Source: Chiridota heheva
Lineage: Eukaryota > Echinodermata > Holothuroidea > Apodida > Chiridotidae
Reading direction: 5' to 3'
NCBI GenBank assembly: GCA_020152595.1
Contig: JAIGNY010002171.1
Coordinates: 1,303,501 to 1,367,500, forward strand
DNA length: 64,000 nt
Under the pieces are notes generated by a model. It saw only the letters and a list, made by a program, of their open reading frames with translations, searched no databases and had not been told where the DNA came from. Positions 39,801-45,827 of the stretch are shown here, piece after piece; position 1 is the stretch's first letter, and every line of letters starts with the position of its first letter. A program made the position numbers and the translations under genes.

Positions 39801-42800
39801 GATAGAATGCAATGACTTATGTATGATAGAATGCAATGACTTATGTATGATAGAATGCAATGACTTATGTATGATAGAATGCAATTAAATCTGCAGAAAG
39901 GAATAGTGGGTTCTTTAGAAAGCCACGTAGACTGCATTCACTCCTTGTACAATTTCTTTATTAACTATCTGTAGCAATGGAAAGTTCATACATTCACTCT
40001 TGAAAACAGTTCTTAGAATATTTCTGTCACTTTACATTTTTCTCCGCAGTGGATAGGTATTAGATTTTCAAATCTTCCATGATGATTAGATCTGTTATGG
40101 ACCACGAAATAAGTGAATGTGCTTTTGATGGGTCATTTTCTTGGTAAAATTTTGCATTAAGTGAACGAAATTTTATGTTACGTGATATTACTATGCATGT
40201 CAATACACTCAGACACGTTAAAGACAGAATCTTGTTGTAGCAAGCACGCCACTGGTATTCCTGCGTGACACGTCACTGGTATTCCTGCGTGACACGCCAC
40301 TGGTATTCCTGCGTGACACGCCACTGGTATTCCTGCATGACACGCCACTGGTATTCCTGCGTGACACGCCACTGGTATTCCTGCGTGACACGCCACTGGT
40401 ATTCCTGCGTGACAAGCCCTGGTATTCCTGCGTGACACGCCACTGGTATTCCTGCGTGACACGCCACTGGTATTCCTGCGTGACACGCCACTGGTATTCC
40501 TGCGTGACACGCCACTGGTATTCCAGCGTGACACGCCACTGGTGTTCCTGCGTAAAAAGCCACCGGTGTTCCAGCGTGACAGGCCACTGGTGTTCCCGCG
40601 TGACAGGCCACTGGTGTTCCCGCGTGACACGCCACTGGTGTTCCCGCGTGACACGCCACTGGTGTTCCCGCGTGACACGCCACTGGTGTTCCCGCGTGAC
40701 ACGCCACTGGTGTTCCCGCGTGACACGCCACTGGTGTTCCCGCGTGACAGGCAAGCGGTGTTCCCGCGTGACACGCCACCGGTGTTCCCGCGTGACGCCA
40801 CGGTGTTCCCGCGACACGCCACGGTGTTCCAGCGTGACACGCCACCGGTGTTCGCGTGACACGCCACCGGTGTTCCCGCGTGACACGCCACGGTGTTCCC
40901 GCGTGACACGCCACGGTGTTCCCGCGTGACGACACGCCACCGGTGTTCCCGCGTGACACGCCGCCCGGTGTTCCGCGTGACACGCCACCGGTGTTCCCGG
41001 CGTGACACGCCATCGGTGTTCCCAGCGTGACACGCCACCGGTGTTCCCGCGTGACACGCCATCGGTGTTCCCAGCGTGACACGCCACGGTGTTCCCCGCG
41101 TGACACGCCACGGTGTTCCCGCGTGACACGCCACGGTGTTCCCGCGTGACACGCCACCGGTGTTCCCGCGTGACACGCCACGGTGTTCGCGTGACACGCC
41201 ACGGTGTTCCAGCGTGACACGCCACCGGTGTTCCGCGTGACACGCCACGGTGTTCCCGCGTGACACGCCACCGTGTTCCGCGTGACACGCCACGGTGTTC
41301 CGTGACACGCCACGGTGTTCGCGTGACACGCCACCGGTGTTCAGCGTGACACGCCACCGGTGTTCCCGCGTGACACGCCACCGTGTTCAGCGTGACACGC
41401 CACGGTGTTCCCGCGTGACACGCCACCGGTGTTCCCGCGTGACACGCCACCGGTGTTCCGCGTGACACGCCACGGTGTTCCCGCGTGACACGCCACCGGT
41501 GTTCCCGCGTGACACGCCACCGGTTCCCAGCGTGACACGCCACCGGTGTTCGCGTGACACGCCACCGGTGTTCCCGCGTGACACGCCACCGGTGTTCCCG
41601 CGTGACACGCCACGGTGTTCCCGCGTGACACGCCATCGGTGTTCCGCGGTGTTCAGCGTGACACGCCACCGGTGTTCAGCGTGACACGCCACCGGTGTTC
41701 CCGCGTGACACGCCACGGTGTTCCCGCGTGACACGCCACCGGTGTTCCGCGTGACACGCCATCGGTGTTCCCGCGTGACACGCCACCGTGTTCCCGCGTG
41801 ACACGCCACCGGTGTTCCCGCGTGACACGCCACCGGTGTTCCCGCGTGACACGCCATCGGTGTTCGTGACACGCCACCGGTGTTCCCGTGACACGCCACC
41901 GGTGTTCCCCCGCGTGACACGCCACCGGTGTTCCCGCGTGACACGCCACCGGTGTTCCCGCGTGACACGCCACCGGTGTTCCCGCGTGACACGCCACCGG
42001 TGTTCCCGCGTGACACGCCACCGGTGTTCCCGCGTGACACGCCACGGTGTTCCCGCGTGACACGCCACCGGTGTTCCCGCGTGACACGCCACCGGTGTTC
42101 CCGCGTGACACGCCACCGGTGTTCCCGCGTGACACGCCACCGGTGTTCCCGCGTGACACGCCACCGGTGTTCCCGCGTGACACGCCACCGGTGTTCCCGC
42201 GTGACACGCCACCGGTGTTCAGCGTGACACGCCACCGGTGTTCAGCGTGACACGCCACCGGTGTTCGTGACACGCCACCGGTGTTCCCGTGACACGCCAC
42301 GCGTGACACGCCACGGTGTTCCCAGCGTGACACGCCACCGGTGTTCGCGTGACACGCCACCGGTGTTCCCGCGTGACACGCCACCGGTGTTCCCGCGTGA
42401 CACGCCACCGGTGTTCCCGCGTGACACGCCACCGGTGTTCCAGCGTGACACGCCACCGGTGTTCCAGCGTGACACGCCACCGGTGTCCCGCGTGACACGC
42501 CACGGTGTTCCCGCGTGACACGCCACCGTGTTCCGCGTGACACGCCACCGGTGTTCCCGCCACCGCTGTTCCCGCGTGACACGCCACTGGTATTCCCGCG
42601 TGACACGCCACTGGTACTCCCGCGTGACACGCCACTGGTATTCCCGCCACTTGTATTCCCGCGTGACACGCCACTGGTATTCCCGCGTGACACGCCACTG
42701 GTATTCCCGCCACTGGTATTTCCGCGTGACACGCCACTGCTTTTTTCGCGTGACACGCCACTGGTATTTCTGCGTGACACGCCACCAGTATTTCTGCATG

Positions 42801-43820
42801 ACACGCCACTGGTATTTCTGCATGACACATTGATTTGCATGTCAGTATTTGACATTCAATTGTTTTGAATATTTCTGTGCACAGTAACACCATACCTGGC
42901 CTTTAATCTTTTACTAAAAGTTAAGAGGGCTGTCAAGTGGTAAACTATGCATAAGCTTGTTTACAGGCAGCTGTGGAAGGGCATGCAACAATATGTGATT
43001 CTTTGTATAGTTTGTAAAAGCTGTTATGAATATGTTATAATTGACCTCCAGTTTAATGACAAGAGCTTGATATTCAACAGGAGATATGTTGTTATGTAGT
43101 AAAATGAAACATGTATTTAAATTCAGAATTATTTTTTGGGTAAAAAAGTACTTATACATTAAGTAGTAGACTTAGCAAATAAAGTGCAAAATAATGTTCT
43201 ATGTTTTTGACCTCAGGTCCAACTTAAGTAAAACTGAAAAAAATAAGGGACAGTGTGATTACAAATATTTTAACTACGATTTCTAGTATTGATTAATACA
43301 CTTAGAATGGATTGAAATGTCCTGTGTACAAGATAACGCTAGCACTCCTTCAGAAAGGATCTAATCACTTGCTGTTGTAATCACTTATGTGGAATAGTAT
43401 GCAATTGGTTGTTCAAAAAATTTCAAGAAGATTAAGTAGCTGAAAGCCAAAATAACTTCTGAAGTATTTTCAAATTGTCTGTGGTGAATGCAATCACTTC
43501 TTCAGGATAGAATGCAGCCACTTTATACAGATTGGAATCACTTAAAATGAACTTCTATGTAATTGCTTATTTTAGTTCTTGTTCATACAAAAGCAATCAT
43601 TTGAAATTTGAATTCCTATCTCTTTAATCAGACTGCAACTGAGAGTTTCACCACTGAAGAGCGTGCCCAGGAAGTAGAAGCATTCTTCAAGGCACACCCT
43701 GCACCCGCAGCAGAACGTACCATCCAACAATCGCTAGAAAACATCCGTCTCAAAGCAGCATGGCTGAAAAGAGATTCCAAGAAGATTGAGGAGTGGCTGA
43801 AAGCCAAAATGTCAAAATAA
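683..43820 (+). CDS. NPEPPS: Puromycin-sensitive aminopeptidase (M1 family), 14 exons, 5' part outside window
   Basis: This gene encodes a cytosolic zinc aminopeptidase that removes N-terminal residues from peptides. Coding exons are 683-883, 3647-3777, 5508-5578, 6699-6742, 15747-15911, 17818-17922, 18970-19204, 25143-25279, 26123-26257, 28521-28740, 29422-29621, 30636-30743, 39306-39458 and 43632-43820. They join in frame to 697 residues plus TAA; the vertebrate protein is about 920 residues, so roughly 220 N-terminal residues lie upstream. Window-protein positions: GAMEN at 100-104, zinc motif HELAH at 136-140, third zinc ligand in NEG at 159 (18 residues after the second His, as in M1), catalytic Tyr in ISY at 222. 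The C-terminal half is the helical HEAT-like region, ending with a conserved HPAPxAERTIQQ block. All introns are GT-AG. No frameshift or stop is present, so the gene appears functional although its introns are packed with repeats. The identification rests on near-continuous similarity to known NPEPPS proteins. Confidence 0.97.
884..1409 (+). other. Intron 1, unique part
   Basis: This is intronic sequence without a recognisable element. A polypyrimidine run lies at about 1009-1021. Confidence 0.5.
1410..3347 (+). repeat. Dispersed composite repeat, copy 1 (intron 1)
   Basis: This roughly 1.9-kb segment is collinear with 19749-23587. Shared landmarks are GCGAACCT...TGGCGATTTCG at the start, a TTTCTTTAGAGTTC-rich stretch, AAAGTTGCTACAGTATAT, the internal minisatellite and a shared end around GTGTCAATTTGC. 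Copy 1 lacks a 1.15-kb block present in copy 2. Both copies lie in the same orientation in NPEPPS introns. Confidence 0.8.
2188..3292 (+). repeat. Minisatellite, about 24-bp unit with GCCATGTGGGACAT core
   Basis: These are imperfect tandem units built on gggatgccatgtgggacat with variable ggggt linkers. Seven nearly perfect 24-bp units lie at 2440-2590, with degenerate 20-40 bp units on both sides. Long open frames here in several frames come only from the unit length being divisible by 3. Confidence 0.9.
3647..3777 (+). CDS. NPEPPS: NPEPPS exon b, GAMEN motif
   Basis: The exon opens [13 protein letters not shown] and holds [13 protein letters not shown] followed by [17 protein letters not shown] binds the free N-terminus of the substrate in M1 aminopeptidases. 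The donor is gtacag at 3778. The exon ends after two bases of an Arg codon completed in the next exon. Confidence 0.96.
3778..5507 (+). other. NPEPPS intron 2
   Basis: This intron is AT-rich. The only clear structure is a tandem duplication of 42 bp at 5326-5367 and 5368-5409, both containing GTAAGTCCGCGACATGG. No coding or RNA gene signal was seen. Confidence 0.6.
5326..5409 (+). repeat. Two-copy 42-bp tandem duplication
   Basis: Both copies start agtcttccacaatgaataat and end in cgcgacatggtg. They differ at only a few bases. Confidence 0.85.
5508..5578 (+). CDS. NPEPPS: NPEPPS exon c
   Basis: This 71-nt exon encodes [20 protein letters not shown] and then LVV, linking the GAMEN and zinc-site exons. 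The acceptor is ttaacag and the donor is gtaagt. It ends with one base of the Gly codon preceding HELAH. Confidence 0.95.
5579..6698 (+). other. NPEPPS intron 3
   Basis: This is AT-rich intronic DNA with no recognised element. Confidence 0.5.
6699..6742 (+). CDS. NPEPPS: NPEPPS exon d, HELAH zinc motif
   Basis: This small 44-nt exon encodes [14 protein letters not shown]. It carries two zinc-binding His residues and the catalytic Glu of the M1 active site. It is followed by a 9-kb intron filled mostly by a DIRS retroelement. Confidence 0.96.
6900..6917 (+). repeat. Poly-A tract in intron 4
   Basis: About 18 consecutive A, 77 bp before the DIRS left end. It could be an old retroelement tail. 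Confidence 0.9.
7004..7142 (+). repeat. DIRS left inverted terminal repeat
   Basis: Read in reverse complement, this matches 15060-15192 at roughly 85% by eye. Shared blocks include CCTTCCATGCTA.AAATATGC, CCCAGCCC.GACCT and TATCCCTCACTT. Confidence 0.85.
7419..7478 (+). repeat. Two-copy 30-bp repeat in DIRS 5' region
   Basis: Two adjacent units start gagtcccactctcgaggcgg and end in gttttagt. They lie in the DIRS leader, upstream of gag. Confidence 0.85.
8086..8126 (+). repeat. TA-rich simple repeat in DIRS leader
   Basis: tatatatata with ttta interruptions, about 60 bp before the gag-like start. Confidence 0.85.
8189..9684 (+). pseudogene. DIRS gag-like ORF, frameshifted
   Basis: The first 144-codon block starts [14 protein letters not shown]. 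It has clustered Cys pairs ([19 protein letters not shown]) as in DIRS ORF1, followed by a basic stretch and a proline run. Later gag sequence continues in other frames, for example [15 protein letters not shown] near 9440-9490 and a C-terminal [10 protein letters not shown] ending at a stop near 9684. At least two frame changes separate the blocks, so no intact protein is made. Recognition of the later blocks is by resemblance to DIRS gag proteins. Confidence 0.7.
9880..10224 (+). pseudogene. DIRS pol remnant (RNase H end and linker)
   Basis: [11 protein letters not shown] near 9907-9940 recalls the RNase H C-terminal HIPG..N..AD motif of DIRS pol. [20 protein letters not shown] and on to [17 protein letters not shown] at 10090-10220 match the linker before the recombinase. 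No reverse transcriptase YxDD-type motif lies between gag and this block, so the RT core appears deleted. The frame is interrupted by a LINE and resumes at 12792. Confidence 0.65.
10213..10224 (+). repeat. Target-site duplication, left of LINE
   Basis: ctggtagctcca is repeated after the LINE tail at 12792-12804 with one extra c. Joining at this point restores the DIRS reading ...LVAP.WP. Confidence 0.85.
10225..12791 (+). mobile_element. 5'-truncated LINE (RT + RNase H, CAAA tail) inside DIRS
   Basis: This is a non-LTR retroelement fragment. It contains RT blocks [38 protein letters not shown] and VDDFTIFY, and an RNase H domain with [32 protein letters not shown] and [21 protein letters not shown]-terminal CNNC...H...C zinc-like motif follows, then a 3' UTR ending in (CAAA)n. 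The architecture fits the I superfamily (I/Nimb-like). It is flanked by target-site copies ctggtagctcca (10213-10224) and ctggtagctccca (12792-12804). Frameshifts, for example a lost base before the VDD motif near 10904, make it dead. Confidence 0.88.
12792..12804 (+). repeat. Target-site duplication, right of LINE
   Basis: This is the partner of 10213-10224. The DIRS coding text continues from here as NWPGQL. Confidence 0.85.
12816..13032 (-). mobile_element. Short AAT-tailed retroelement end inserted in DIRS
   Basis: Read on the minus strand it has CGGCGCCTTGAGCATTC, a GTGCGCGTTATAAATC block and an (ATT)n tail, the usual form of small LINE/SINE 3' ends in marine animals. It splits the DIRS text WPGQL | LWFPQLLNL. 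Flanks ggccaact (12813-12820) and ggtcacct (about 13033-13040) may be a diverged 8-bp duplication. Confidence 0.6.
13041..14205 (+). pseudogene. DIRS tyrosine recombinase, two stops and a frameshift
   Basis: The text runs [108 protein letters not shown] and [11 protein letters not shown]. Known catalytic positions are visible: the first Arg in TRYRG, His-x-x-Arg in HQVRG and Tyr in STYL. In-frame stops are TAG at 13293-13295 (where Trp is usual) and TGA at 13515-13517. A frame change lies near 13895-13903. The gene is inactive. Confidence 0.85.
14916..15017 (+). repeat. DIRS internal complementary region
   Basis: The first half (to about 14961) is the reverse complement of the element's left end with about two mismatches in 46. 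The second half, starting tttactcgctaagcgtag, is the reverse complement of its right end. Known DIRS biology uses this region as a template to close the circular intermediate. Confidence 0.88.
15060..15192 (+). repeat. DIRS right inverted terminal repeat
   Basis: This is the inverted partner of 7004-7142. Its outer extension, 15193-15228 with CTACGCTTAGCGGGG, is not in the left repeat but is copied in the internal complementary region. Confidence 0.85.
15229..15746 (+). other. Intron 4, 3' unique part
   Basis: This is AT-rich intronic DNA between the DIRS end and exon e. The 17-bp direct repeat partner of 6972-6988 lies at 15234-15250. Nothing else was recognised. Confidence 0.5.
15747..15911 (+). 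CDS. NPEPPS: NPEPPS exon e, third zinc ligand
   Basis: This 55-codon exon encodes [20 protein letters not shown] and on to SHPIE. The Glu in NEGFA is the third zinc ligand. The acceptor is atccag and the donor is gtgaga. Confidence 0.96.
16010..16390 (-). mobile_element. tRNA-derived SINE pair (intron 5)
   Basis: On the minus strand, sequence from about 16390 reads like a tRNA promoter: A-box-like TGACTCAGTGGTTAAGG and B-box-like GGTTCAATTTC. A conserved SINE body with GTCCTTGAGCAAGACAC and a GGGGATAAGCCCCGG hairpin follows. Beyond it, about 16075 downward, a second tRNA-like head (TGGCAGAGCAGTTAGAGC) follows in the same orientation. A relative of that second head occurs at 47745-47860. Confidence 0.65.
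16640..17068 (+). repeat. 33-bp minisatellite, about 13 units (intron 5)
   Basis: Units contain aagcatttcagtgtgaggaa followed by ggtacttggacat. Because 33 is divisible by 3, open frames run through on both strands. They are not evidence of coding. Confidence 0.92.
17303..17610 (+). repeat. 17-bp minisatellite, about 18 units (intron 5)
   Basis: The unit is tcagggcctgtctgaac. A ctg/ttg variant alternates in the first third, and a decayed tail reads ctcaactg. Confidence 0.95.
17818..17922 (+). CDS. NPEPPS: NPEPPS exon f, catalytic tyrosine
   Basis: This 35-codon exon encodes [20 protein letters not shown] and then [15 protein letters not shown]. By family knowledge the Tyr in ISY stabilises the transition state. 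The acceptor is atgcag and the donor is gtaaga. Confidence 0.95.
18061..18760 (+). pseudogene. LINE reverse transcriptase C-terminal fragment (intron 6)
   Basis: [17 protein letters not shown] (about 18069-18120) matches the block that follows the RT palm in non-LTR elements. It continues after a frame change as [35 protein letters not shown] and [19 protein letters not shown], ending in TGA at about 18566. An AT-rich tail follows. The clade was not identified. Confidence 0.65.
18970..19204 (+). CDS. NPEPPS: NPEPPS exon g
   Basis: This exon encodes [31 protein letters not shown] and [13 protein letters not shown], which match the end of the thermolysin-like domain and the start of the small beta domain. 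The donor is gtatga at 19205, and the last base is the first of an Asn codon. Confidence 0.95.
20210..21362 (+). mobile_element. 1.15-kb repeat element with three ~298-bp subunits
   Basis: This block is missing from the otherwise collinear copy at 1410-3347, and it recurs inverted at 50365-51535. Both copies run from the TTTTTGGTT..GATAGCATC end to the AGCATCGGAACCACAA end. Inside, GCATAGTGGG.GGGGCTTAAT begins subunits near 20346, 20644 and 20940, each carrying a CCATGGTCTG.AGATGTG block (GTCATGGTCTGTACATAT in the third). No protein-coding content was seen. Being mobile is inferred from filled/empty comparison. Confidence 0.65.
20259..20346 (+). repeat. GT / ATGT microsatellite
   Basis: A (TG)n tract passes into (TATG)n. 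A shorter CA-rich counterpart occurs in the inverted copy near 51455-51475. Confidence 0.9.
21640..23525 (+). repeat. Minisatellite, 19-24 bp units, CATGTGGGACATGG core
   Basis: About 1.9 kb of units such as gggacatgggatgtcatgt (19 bp), grading into 24-40 bp variants with ggtggaatgcc. A higher-order duplication is visible: about 21655-22080 and 22086-22560 share the same order of variants, including the (TTGTGGAATGCCATG) interruption. Confidence 0.9.
23588..25142 (+). other. Intron 7, 3' part
   Basis: This is AT-rich intronic DNA. A decayed, possibly THAP-like coding remnant on the minus strand (24097-24697) is listed separately. Nothing else was recognised. Confidence 0.45.
24097..24697 (-). 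pseudogene. Possible degenerate THAP-like coding remnant
   Basis: Minus-strand frames read [14 protein letters not shown]..., then [13 protein letters not shown], a stop, [17 protein letters not shown], and after frame changes [16 protein letters not shown]. The F.PF and KWIKAC pattern and spacing resemble the second half of THAP zinc-finger domains, often found in P-element-like transposases. The paired Cys/His ligands are not all evident. Identification is tentative. Confidence 0.25.
25143..25279 (+). CDS. NPEPPS: NPEPPS exon h
   Basis: This exon encodes [20 protein letters not shown] through VKPDQWVK, the beta-sandwich domain of M1 peptidases. The acceptor is ttaattag and the donor is gtgagc. 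Confidence 0.95.
25280..26122 (+). other. NPEPPS intron 8
   Basis: No element was recognised. This is the most repeat-poor long intron of the gene. Confidence 0.5.
26123..26257 (+). CDS. NPEPPS: NPEPPS exon i
   Basis: This 45-codon exon encodes [18 protein letters not shown] and [20 protein letters not shown], the entry to the C-terminal helical domain. The acceptor is actcag and the donor is gtgagt. Confidence 0.95.
26626..28017 (+). repeat. 34-bp minisatellite, about 41 units (intron 9)
   Basis: Units combine ataagcggagggtcaaccct with agcctcctacaatc. Variants include agaagcgga, ataagcaaagga and cctcagcc. Each unit can pair GGAGG with CCTCC around a 10-nt loop. Edges are sharp, next to unique sequence. 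Confidence 0.95.
28521..28740 (+). CDS. NPEPPS: NPEPPS exon j
   Basis: This exon encodes [40 protein letters not shown] and on to GWTAKDGEG. It is HEAT-like helical repeat sequence. The donor is gtgggt at 28741, and one base of a Gly codon remains. Confidence 0.94.
29219..29400 (+). mobile_element. LINE 3'-UTR fragment with CAAA tail, 21 bp before an exon
   Basis: This 182-bp segment is nearly identical to the last part of the LINE at 10225-12791 (about 12606-12787), ending ...gacctcatcaaacaaacaaa. It is a strongly 5'-truncated insertion in intron 10. Exon k begins at 29422, so the LINE tail abuts the splice acceptor region. Confidence 0.9.
29422..29621 (+). CDS. NPEPPS: NPEPPS exon k
   Basis: This exon encodes [28 protein letters not shown] and [20 protein letters not shown]. 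The acceptor is catcag. A LINE 3' tail ends only 21 nt upstream of this exon. The donor is gtaagt. Confidence 0.95.
29622..30635 (+). other. NPEPPS intron 11
   Basis: This is unique AT-rich DNA with a poly-G tract at about 30000-30019. No gene was recognised. A stretch around 29890-30120 is richer in G/C than its surroundings and may be an old insertion. Confidence 0.45.
30636..30743 (+). CDS. NPEPPS: NPEPPS exon l
   Basis: This 36-codon exon encodes [20 protein letters not shown] and [16 protein letters not shown]. The acceptor is tttacag and the donor is gtatgg. It is followed by the 8.5-kb intron that carries two LINE copies. Confidence 0.94.
30744..32197 (+). other. Intron 12, 5' part
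   Basis: AT-rich DNA without a recognised element, running up to the LINE ORF1 region. Confidence 0.45.
32198..33082 (+). pseudogene. LINE ORF1 remnant
   Basis: ORF1 of I/Jockey-type LINEs binds element RNA. The blocks LRSGDLL and [17 protein letters not shown] are recognisable, followed by a Pro/Thr-rich tail. Several frame changes break it. The 177-codon open frame at 32550-33083 is mainly out of frame with ORF1. Confidence 0.6.
33843..33888 (+). repeat. Poly-C tract within LINE
   Basis: An almost uninterrupted C run, about 40 bases with a few A/G, between the endonuclease and RT parts of the LINE. Confidence 0.9.
36837..38742 (+). mobile_element. Second, 5'-truncated LINE copy directly after the first
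   Basis: It starts within the RT ([12 protein letters not shown]) immediately after the CAAA tail of the preceding copy and ends in its own (CAAA)n. A 417-codon open frame (36784-38037) spans [12 protein letters not shown], an in-frame deletion after HTKFLG, and RNase H motifs [13 protein letters not shown] and [17 protein letters not shown]. It lacks the upstream RT core, so it is not autonomous. Confidence 0.85.
38743..39305 (+). other. Intron 12, 3' part
   Basis: AT-rich, TATGTATG-like low-complexity sequence leading to exon m. No gene was recognised. Confidence 0.45.
39306..39458 (+). CDS. NPEPPS: NPEPPS exon m
   Basis: This 51-codon exon encodes [20 protein letters not shown], then [20 protein letters not shown] and K. 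The acceptor is ttgacag and the donor is gtaagg. Confidence 0.95.
39785..39886 (+). repeat. 24-bp tandem repeat, about 4 units (intron 13)
   Basis: The unit is gcaatgacttatgtatgata followed by gaat. Scattered single relatives (gcaatgactt, gcaatcactt) continue through the intron, for example around 39712 and 43490. Confidence 0.9.
40244..42828 (+). repeat. 24-bp CpG-rich minisatellite, about 107 units (intron 13)
   Basis: The central unit joins ccaccggtgttcccgcgtga with cacg. It contains two palindromes, CACCGGTG and GCGTGACACGC (one-base centre), and four CpG per unit. Units at both edges carry CTGGTATT and CCTGCG forms with fewer CpG. Unit-length divisibility leaves frames open for up to 483 codons on the minus strand and shorter ones on the plus strand. 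No codon, splice or start evidence supports a protein. Confidence 0.95.
42829..43631 (+). other. Intron 13, 3' part
   Basis: AT-rich sequence with scattered AATCACTT / GCAATCACTT motifs, possibly old relatives of the array at 39785. It leads to the last NPEPPS exon. Confidence 0.45.
43632..43820 (+). CDS. NPEPPS: NPEPPS terminal exon with stop
   Basis: This exon encodes [38 protein letters not shown] and [19 protein letters not shown], ending SK then TAA at 43818-43820. The acceptor is taatcag. The HPAP and AERTIQQ blocks are the most conserved C-terminal signature of this family. Confidence 0.96.
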   Translation, partial: TATESFTTEERAQEVEAFFKAHPAPAAERTIQQSLENIRLKAAWLKRDSKKIEEWLKAKMSK

Positions 43821-44191
43821 GTCTTTCCAATTTATAGGTGGTGTTGTATATTCACAGCTGATTTACATATTCATAGCTTAAGTTGAAAATTTTAATGTGT
43901 ATCATTTTCTTGGGAATGAATGTTTTAGTGTAGTCATCATTCCATCTGAATTAAACAGAAGCATTGTCCAGGACAGTTTTATCAAGTCTGTTTTATCAAC
44001 GATGGAAAAACAACAGCTTTATTTTTAAGTTGTCACAAGTTTGGCCACTAGTATGTAGACTACAGGTAGTCTCTTCCATTAGTTCTGATAAAGCTGAATG
44101 CATCCCTAAGAAAGTAAGACTGAGGTGGAAAACAAAATAATTGTTGACCCCAAATCTGTGCAAGCAAAAGAATATTTTATGAAGAAATACA
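43821..44191 (+). other. Probable NPEPPS 3' untranslated region
   Basis: This is AT-rich non-coding sequence directly after the stop. The nearest poly(A)-signal candidate is the variant ATTAAA at 43950-43955, about 130 nt after the stop. No canonical AATAAA occurs in this stretch, so the true 3' end is uncertain. The region ends where the 1.78-kb tandem duplication begins. Confidence 0.45.
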
Positions 44192-45322
44192 TCAAACATA
44201 CAAAACAGAAGTTATTGTCTCCTGGTGCATTTGCATAATTTGATTGCAATTCTAATTAAAAACACTATGAGCAGTAGTATCCTTTTCAGAAAGAGATTTG
44301 GTTTAAAAATTTGAATTAATTAGTATTTTAGGGTAGAAAGTTAGCATTTCATGAACTGATATTGTGTTGAAGTTTTCTTTATATTATCATTTACATGTAA
44401 AACTTATGAGATATGGAAAATTATGCCGATTTGATTTTATGCAAATCAAGCTCATTTGCAGAATTTTGACTCTATATGCAAATTAATTACCAATCACTTT
44501 AAAATCCTTATTAAATACAATATTGTATAATATCATATTCAAGAATGCCTTGATTAGAGAAGTGTTTACTTGAATGGTCACTGGAATAGGAAGTATGTCA
44601 TTGACAAGTGGTGTTCACAAACACTACCCAGTGACAAAACGATTTGTAGTTGATGACACCATATTTTGCCATTTTGCTAGCATGTGATGCTCTAGGTGCC
44701 AAACCTTATGTTATTTTGTATTATTCTTTGACAAACATTTATTTAAAAAGCACTTGGTACTGTAGTGCATTGATTGAATAGAACCTTTGCAGTCTTTCTT
44801 TGTTATCCATGTTTTATGATAAAGTTGTCATGAACTTAGAGCATGTCTTTAATTTACCAAAACACTCACAAATTGAGCAGGTAGAACATTTTTATTCCAT
44901 CAGTATCATTTCATTTGTATATTATTCATTGGTTAAGGGTTTATTTGGTATTATACTTGTACTGCTTACCAGGGAGCTAAGCTGTGATGGACGGGTGTTC
45001 ATGAGTCTAGTCCTCTTATCCGCTTGTACCATGGAAACGGATAAACACTAGCCTTCATTGGCTTGGAGAATTTAACATATTAGTGTGGTTGAACAACATC
45101 AAATGACTGGCCTATTTTTGTTTTTCGCTTCAAATCAGAGCAACTGTATGAAAGGGCGAGAAGTTGAAGGATAAAAGTATTAATTTGTTAGTGCAGTCAA
45201 CAATTCACGCAAAAGTATTTCATTCTTTGACAGAATCCTTACTTTATATCATCTGGTTGTTATCAAAGGTCATCATGCCCAAAATATTCATTTTTGAAAA
45301 TTTGGACCAAAATCTTAAGGGG

Positions 45323-45827
45323 TAATAATAATATTATATAATATAATTAATTTATATAGCGATTTCAGTAAACGTATATTCAAGAACACGTTACAAAAAA
45401 TAAGAAACTAGAATAACATGAATAAAAGATACACTTACTGCCCAGCCAAAGAAATCAACACTTAAAATACAACTTAAATAAATGGGTTTTCAGCGCTCTT
45501 AGAAAATGTATGTGATTATCAATTTTGCGTATATCACTAGGAAAATGATTCCACCAAAGAATCCACCCATGCAAATGCCCTCCCCCTTAGTGTTGTGTGT
45601 TTTATGATTGGAACATTGAGCCAGAATGATGAACGATTGCGGAGGTTCTGTGTAGGTCTTTTACAAACAATGAGTCCCCTAAGATACTGGGGTGCTTTAC
45701 CATGGATGCAGTTGAAGACTTGAACTAAAAGTTTGTACTGGATACGCATGTTAACAGGGATATTCAAAAGTCTACTGTAAGCAAGCCCATCTTTGCATTG
45801 TGAATTTCTAGTGATCATTCTGTTCAA
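45323..45827 (-). mobile_element. LINE 3' end (CR1/L2-like), first duplicate
   Basis: The minus strand reads NMRIQYKLLVQVFNCIHGKA, LRGLIVCKRP, FWLNVPIIKHTTLRGRAFAW, then in the next frame WNHFPSDIRKIDN and RALKTHLFKLYF with a stop. That is the usual C-terminal end of CR1/L2-type LINE ORF2. A 3' UTR with GAAATCGCTATATAAATTAA and an AT-rich tail follows. Confidence 0.75.

Noticed and set aside
40178..42893. Very long open frames (up to 483 codons) in the 24-bp array, both strands
   Set aside because: Unit length divisible by 3 with no stop in several frames explains them. Frames overlap on both strands, no start or splice context fits, and the array sits inside an NPEPPS intron.
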